Source of the DNA: Morinoia aosen
Taxonomy: Eukaryota > Arthropoda > Malacostraca > Amphipoda > Talitridae
Assembly (NCBI GenBank): GCA_030386875.1
Contig: CM059564.1
Coordinates: 45,652,075 to 45,716,074, forward strand
Reading direction: 5' to 3'
DNA length: 64,000 bases
Shown: piece after piece, positions 60,816 through 64,000 of the stretch
Numbering within the stretch: position 1 is the first letter of the stretch
How the letters are laid out: each line of letters starts with the position of its first letter
Program-made: the position numbers and the translations under genes
The notes under the pieces: model-generated
Database searches by the model: none
Told to the model about the DNA's origin: nothing
What the model saw: only the letters and a program-made list of their open reading frames with translations

Positions 60816-63800
60816 TTGGTCGCAAGAGCTTGTGGATGCTGCTAGATATTTTCTCATAAAGAAAAGAGGTGAAATGAAGTCTAGTATTTTTTAACTTCAT
60901 CGATTATTTAATAGTCTATTTTAAAGACAATGTTCTTTGTCTTTTTTCAGTTTCATCATAGTTATTTTGAAGCGATGTTTCCAAATTACGTCGGAAGAAA
61001 TTAGTTTTTGAAACGAAAAATTCTCGCTGCGAGTGTTCGTTTGGAATGGTCGGGCGAGTACCCACTGTAATAGTGGAAATGATGACAGCATCGAAACATC
61101 AGGTGAAGTGTTCGCATCTACAACGTGCGCGTGTGGCAGCAATACTTCAGAGCCTCTTGTACGGGGCAATAAGAGAGAGTGCAGAGAGATGAGGTTGTCA
61201 GAATTACTTCCAGAAAATCTCATCAACTGAAATTAAAACATTATGTTCTATATTATTTTCAGCGTTTGCGCAAAAATTAATAATTCATCTGGCTGAGAAC
61301 TGATGTATTTTTTACCGATGTAATTATTGTATTAACAAAATAAAGTCTTGAAATGGAGATAGAGAAAGTTATTGTTTGAATGCTGAAAGTATTTTTTGTT
61401 TTCAGCTCGCCTCGTAGTTTAAAAAACATAGCTCGGCAAAGCCTTTATTTTACATGCTTCTTTTCATTCTTTGAGCCCAAATAGTGCTTAAGCAGTCACT
61501 CGTTCTCTCCTGCTTATAGTCATTTGAGGATTTAAGTTTTGTGGCTGTCACTGCTCCTCAAGTACTGAATAATGATAATTATTTCGTAACGACAACCAGA
61601 TTACTTCATGACACGAGGATCTACGCTGTCAGTTGGACTCGCATCAAAGAGCAGTGACCAGCAAGTGGTCGCTTTAGTACATTAATTGGTGCTAATAATA
61701 GCCGGTATCCATTACTTTGATTTACGTGTATGTGAAACACTCAAAGCTTTCCAGCATCATCAGTTCTTGAGCCCTCGCGCCACTCGTAACTTTGCCAACG
61801 GAGGCTTCACCGAATGACACCCAAAATTTGCGGGTGTCATTTTCTAAAGAATATTCTTTTTATATCGAATAACAATAACTGCAAATAATGTGTGAGTACA
61901 GAAGGCTATGTTCAAAATTCACATTTTTCAGAAGAGGAGGCATGCTTCTTTGCTCTATTTTATAACCAATTCACGTTTCCTCGGTAAAAAATATAAATTT
62001 ACTGGTTCTTTCATTTTAGTTCTGGAAGCCTTTGGTTCACTGAGGTGAAGCCAATGCTTCATAAATTATACAATGCTTCAAATGTGAAGCAGTCCTTCTG
62101 AAGTATTTACGTTTGCTACTGATGACAACAATAACTGGAACGGAAACAATAAAATAGGATTGAATGTCCAGCTAATTTTTTATGGGTCTAAAACCACATT
62201 TCATTCAGCAAAAAGGGGAAAACAATTATTGTGTTACAGTCTTATGACCCTCCATAAGAACGGACGACCACTAAGAAATTCTGTAAATAAATCACTCGAA
62301 GAGATCTATAGTGTTTTAATTCGTCGAGAAAACCGCCAAAAGCTTAGATTTGAGTCGTTTTTCGTGCGAAGTCTGGTACGCAGTCCGCGGCTCCCCTGCA
62401 GCCCCTCCCTTTATTCGCTGGAACTTTCACAGTAATTGAATTGCGTCGGATGAAGTGCGGCTAAAACTCTGATTAGAATGTCTAGGAGCGCTCTCCTTGT
62501 TACCAAATGACGGCTCCTGAGTTACTCGCCCAGTTTTTTCTTCACGGTTGCAGTGCCACGCTTGTGCATACTACGAATTTTGCAGTTTCTCAGATTGTAT
62601 TTTCACATTCACCAAAACAACGAAATGATCATACTCTAATTTATCGGAAATTCTCATGTTCCACGCAAATCAAACTACAATCGTATTGAAATGCTTTTTG
62701 TGTTAATATTTAATTTCTGTATTTGTCATTCATCATCCTTACTGAGGCGTGAATCCTCCCAACGAACTAAAGACAAAGAAAGTCTTAGCAACAGTATAGT
62801 TGTCGAAATCCATGAAAAACTAAATTACTAATTATCAACCACTGCTTAAAATGTATCATTTTTGCAAAATTCTGTGCAGATAAGATGTGATTCTATTACC
62901 TCAATTGACAAATAAATTTATCCTAATTATAATGGTGCTCATACAAATTGTCGATGTGCGTTTAAATTCGATTCACAATCGCAAATGAGACATCAACTGC
63001 ATTTTGAAATAAAATTTCATTGCACGATTCAATGAAATAGCGGCACCAATGTCAAAATGCGCCGATTTACTGTTGAGCCAAGATATTTCGGTGCTGTGCT
63101 GTGGAGCTTCGCCATAAACTCGGAGCTGCATTGATCGCAGAAGCTCGGAAGAGCAAGACAAGTATGTTTGTTGGTCAACACAACACTGCTTTAAAGGAAC
63201 TTATGTGCAAGCAGGTGAGGTACAAATGAAGACTTTGCTACTTGAAGTTTGAATGAAGTTCTTTATGAGTAAGAGCTGGTGCCAGAAGTTCATAAAATCC
63301 AATTAAAGATTTTGAACCTACAGCCATTCTGCAATGCATTAAAGTTCCTTCTCTAGGCCAGTACGAACTCAGCTTGTACAAGTAGGCCAATGTCTCAAAT
63401 GATCTCCTTTTATTGGACAAGTAGATGATGTACAAACCCTAAGCAACAGACGAAACAAATTACGAAATAGATAACTAAATATCATGTCAAAACAATGTTC
63501 CCCGCGTTGAATAATGAGCAGAGTGAAGCTATAGAGCTACCAATATGTGTGCAGAAAGGATATGGGTTTGATCAGTGTTTACATGCAAATTTCTGTCTGT
63601 ATGCATACAAGTAAAACATCTACTTATGAATAAGCAAGCCTGTTATGTACTTATGACTAATTCTGCACGAGAAACTAGCTATATTTATTTATTTTTCGTG
63701 TAATGTTTCACAATAAGTTGACCTCCTCACAGTCTGCCACAGAAGCTTCGTAACTTACCAGGCCCAAAACGGTCCTAATGTCGCGTAGGCACTCACTTGT

Positions 63801-64000
63801 GTCACATTGGGCAAAAATACGCTCATATTTTTCAAGTTCGTACTCTTTCAAAGATGTTGGTTCACATTCGCTACTATTTAGCATGAATATATGGAATTTT
63901 AAATATACTCGTACTTTGGGGAGAATCAAATGCAGCGCAATAACTTCTGTTTTGTTTTCACGTTCAGTTAAGAATTACTAACAAGCCTTCCAAGGAAAAC
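60816..64000. other. 3.2 kb unique sequence to window end, no gene recognised
   Basis: AT-rich. The frames at 60921-61230 (both strands), 62160-62435 (plus) and 63708-63929 (minus) are short and unrecognised. No repeat or transposon was identified. Confidence 0.5.

Overview
The window looks like non-coding nuclear DNA from an animal, most likely an arthropod (probably an insect). The evidence is AT-rich unique sequence with no long open reading frames, decayed mariner and Tc1-like transposons, a small hAT-type MITE, a tRNA-derived SINE and a possible LINE reverse-transcriptase scrap. There is no sign of bacterial gene packing. The species cannot be named from this sequence alone. I recognise no intact host gene, so the window reads as an intergenic stretch or the inside of very large introns.

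The dominant feature is tandem repetition. About twenty unrelated minisatellite or microsatellite arrays, with monomers of 3 to 143 bp, occupy roughly 9 kb (about 14 percent). From left to right: 16-bp (1-212), 10-bp G-rich (991-1352), 11-bp (1920-2003), 22-bp (2100-2230), 14-bp (10103-10323), 38-bp (15039-15826), 17-bp (16838-16974), 11-bp (20190-20683), 74-bp (21470-21625), 57-bp (22425-22871), about 83-bp diverged (23085-23400), 30-bp (24194-24530), 24-bp (25945-26105), pentamer (37795-37980), 143-bp (42744-43437), 70-bp (43453-44087), 71-bp in two blocks (51591-52645 and 53847-54572), 38-bp (55200-56707), 19-bp (59161-59345) and AGT trinucleotide (60712-60786). Nearly all long reading frames in the window lie in these arrays and follow from monomer length and composition.

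The mobile DNA can be delimited in several places. A mariner lacking its catalytic core, with both inverted ends and a TA target, spans 36877-37625. A Tc1-like DD34E transposase remnant lies at 45070-45710. A 153-bp hAT-type MITE with an 8-bp target duplication is at 16039-16191, and a 154-bp relative is at 39458-39611. A SINE with A and B boxes is at 33700-33893, with a second copy of its tail at 17206-17276. A 1201-bp LTR-like insertion splits the 71-bp array and is flanked by duplicated AGCTC.

The structures most worth a second look are an imperfect inverted repeat of about 770 bp (27370-28135) that could be transcribed as a long RNA hairpin, a 24-bp array in which most monomers present an AACCGGTT-type palindrome (the Grainyhead consensus), and a 57-bp array that keeps a 19-residue repeat in frame. 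No gene pathway or operon logic can be read here. What can be read is the order of events, for example the 71-bp array existing before the element inserted into it.
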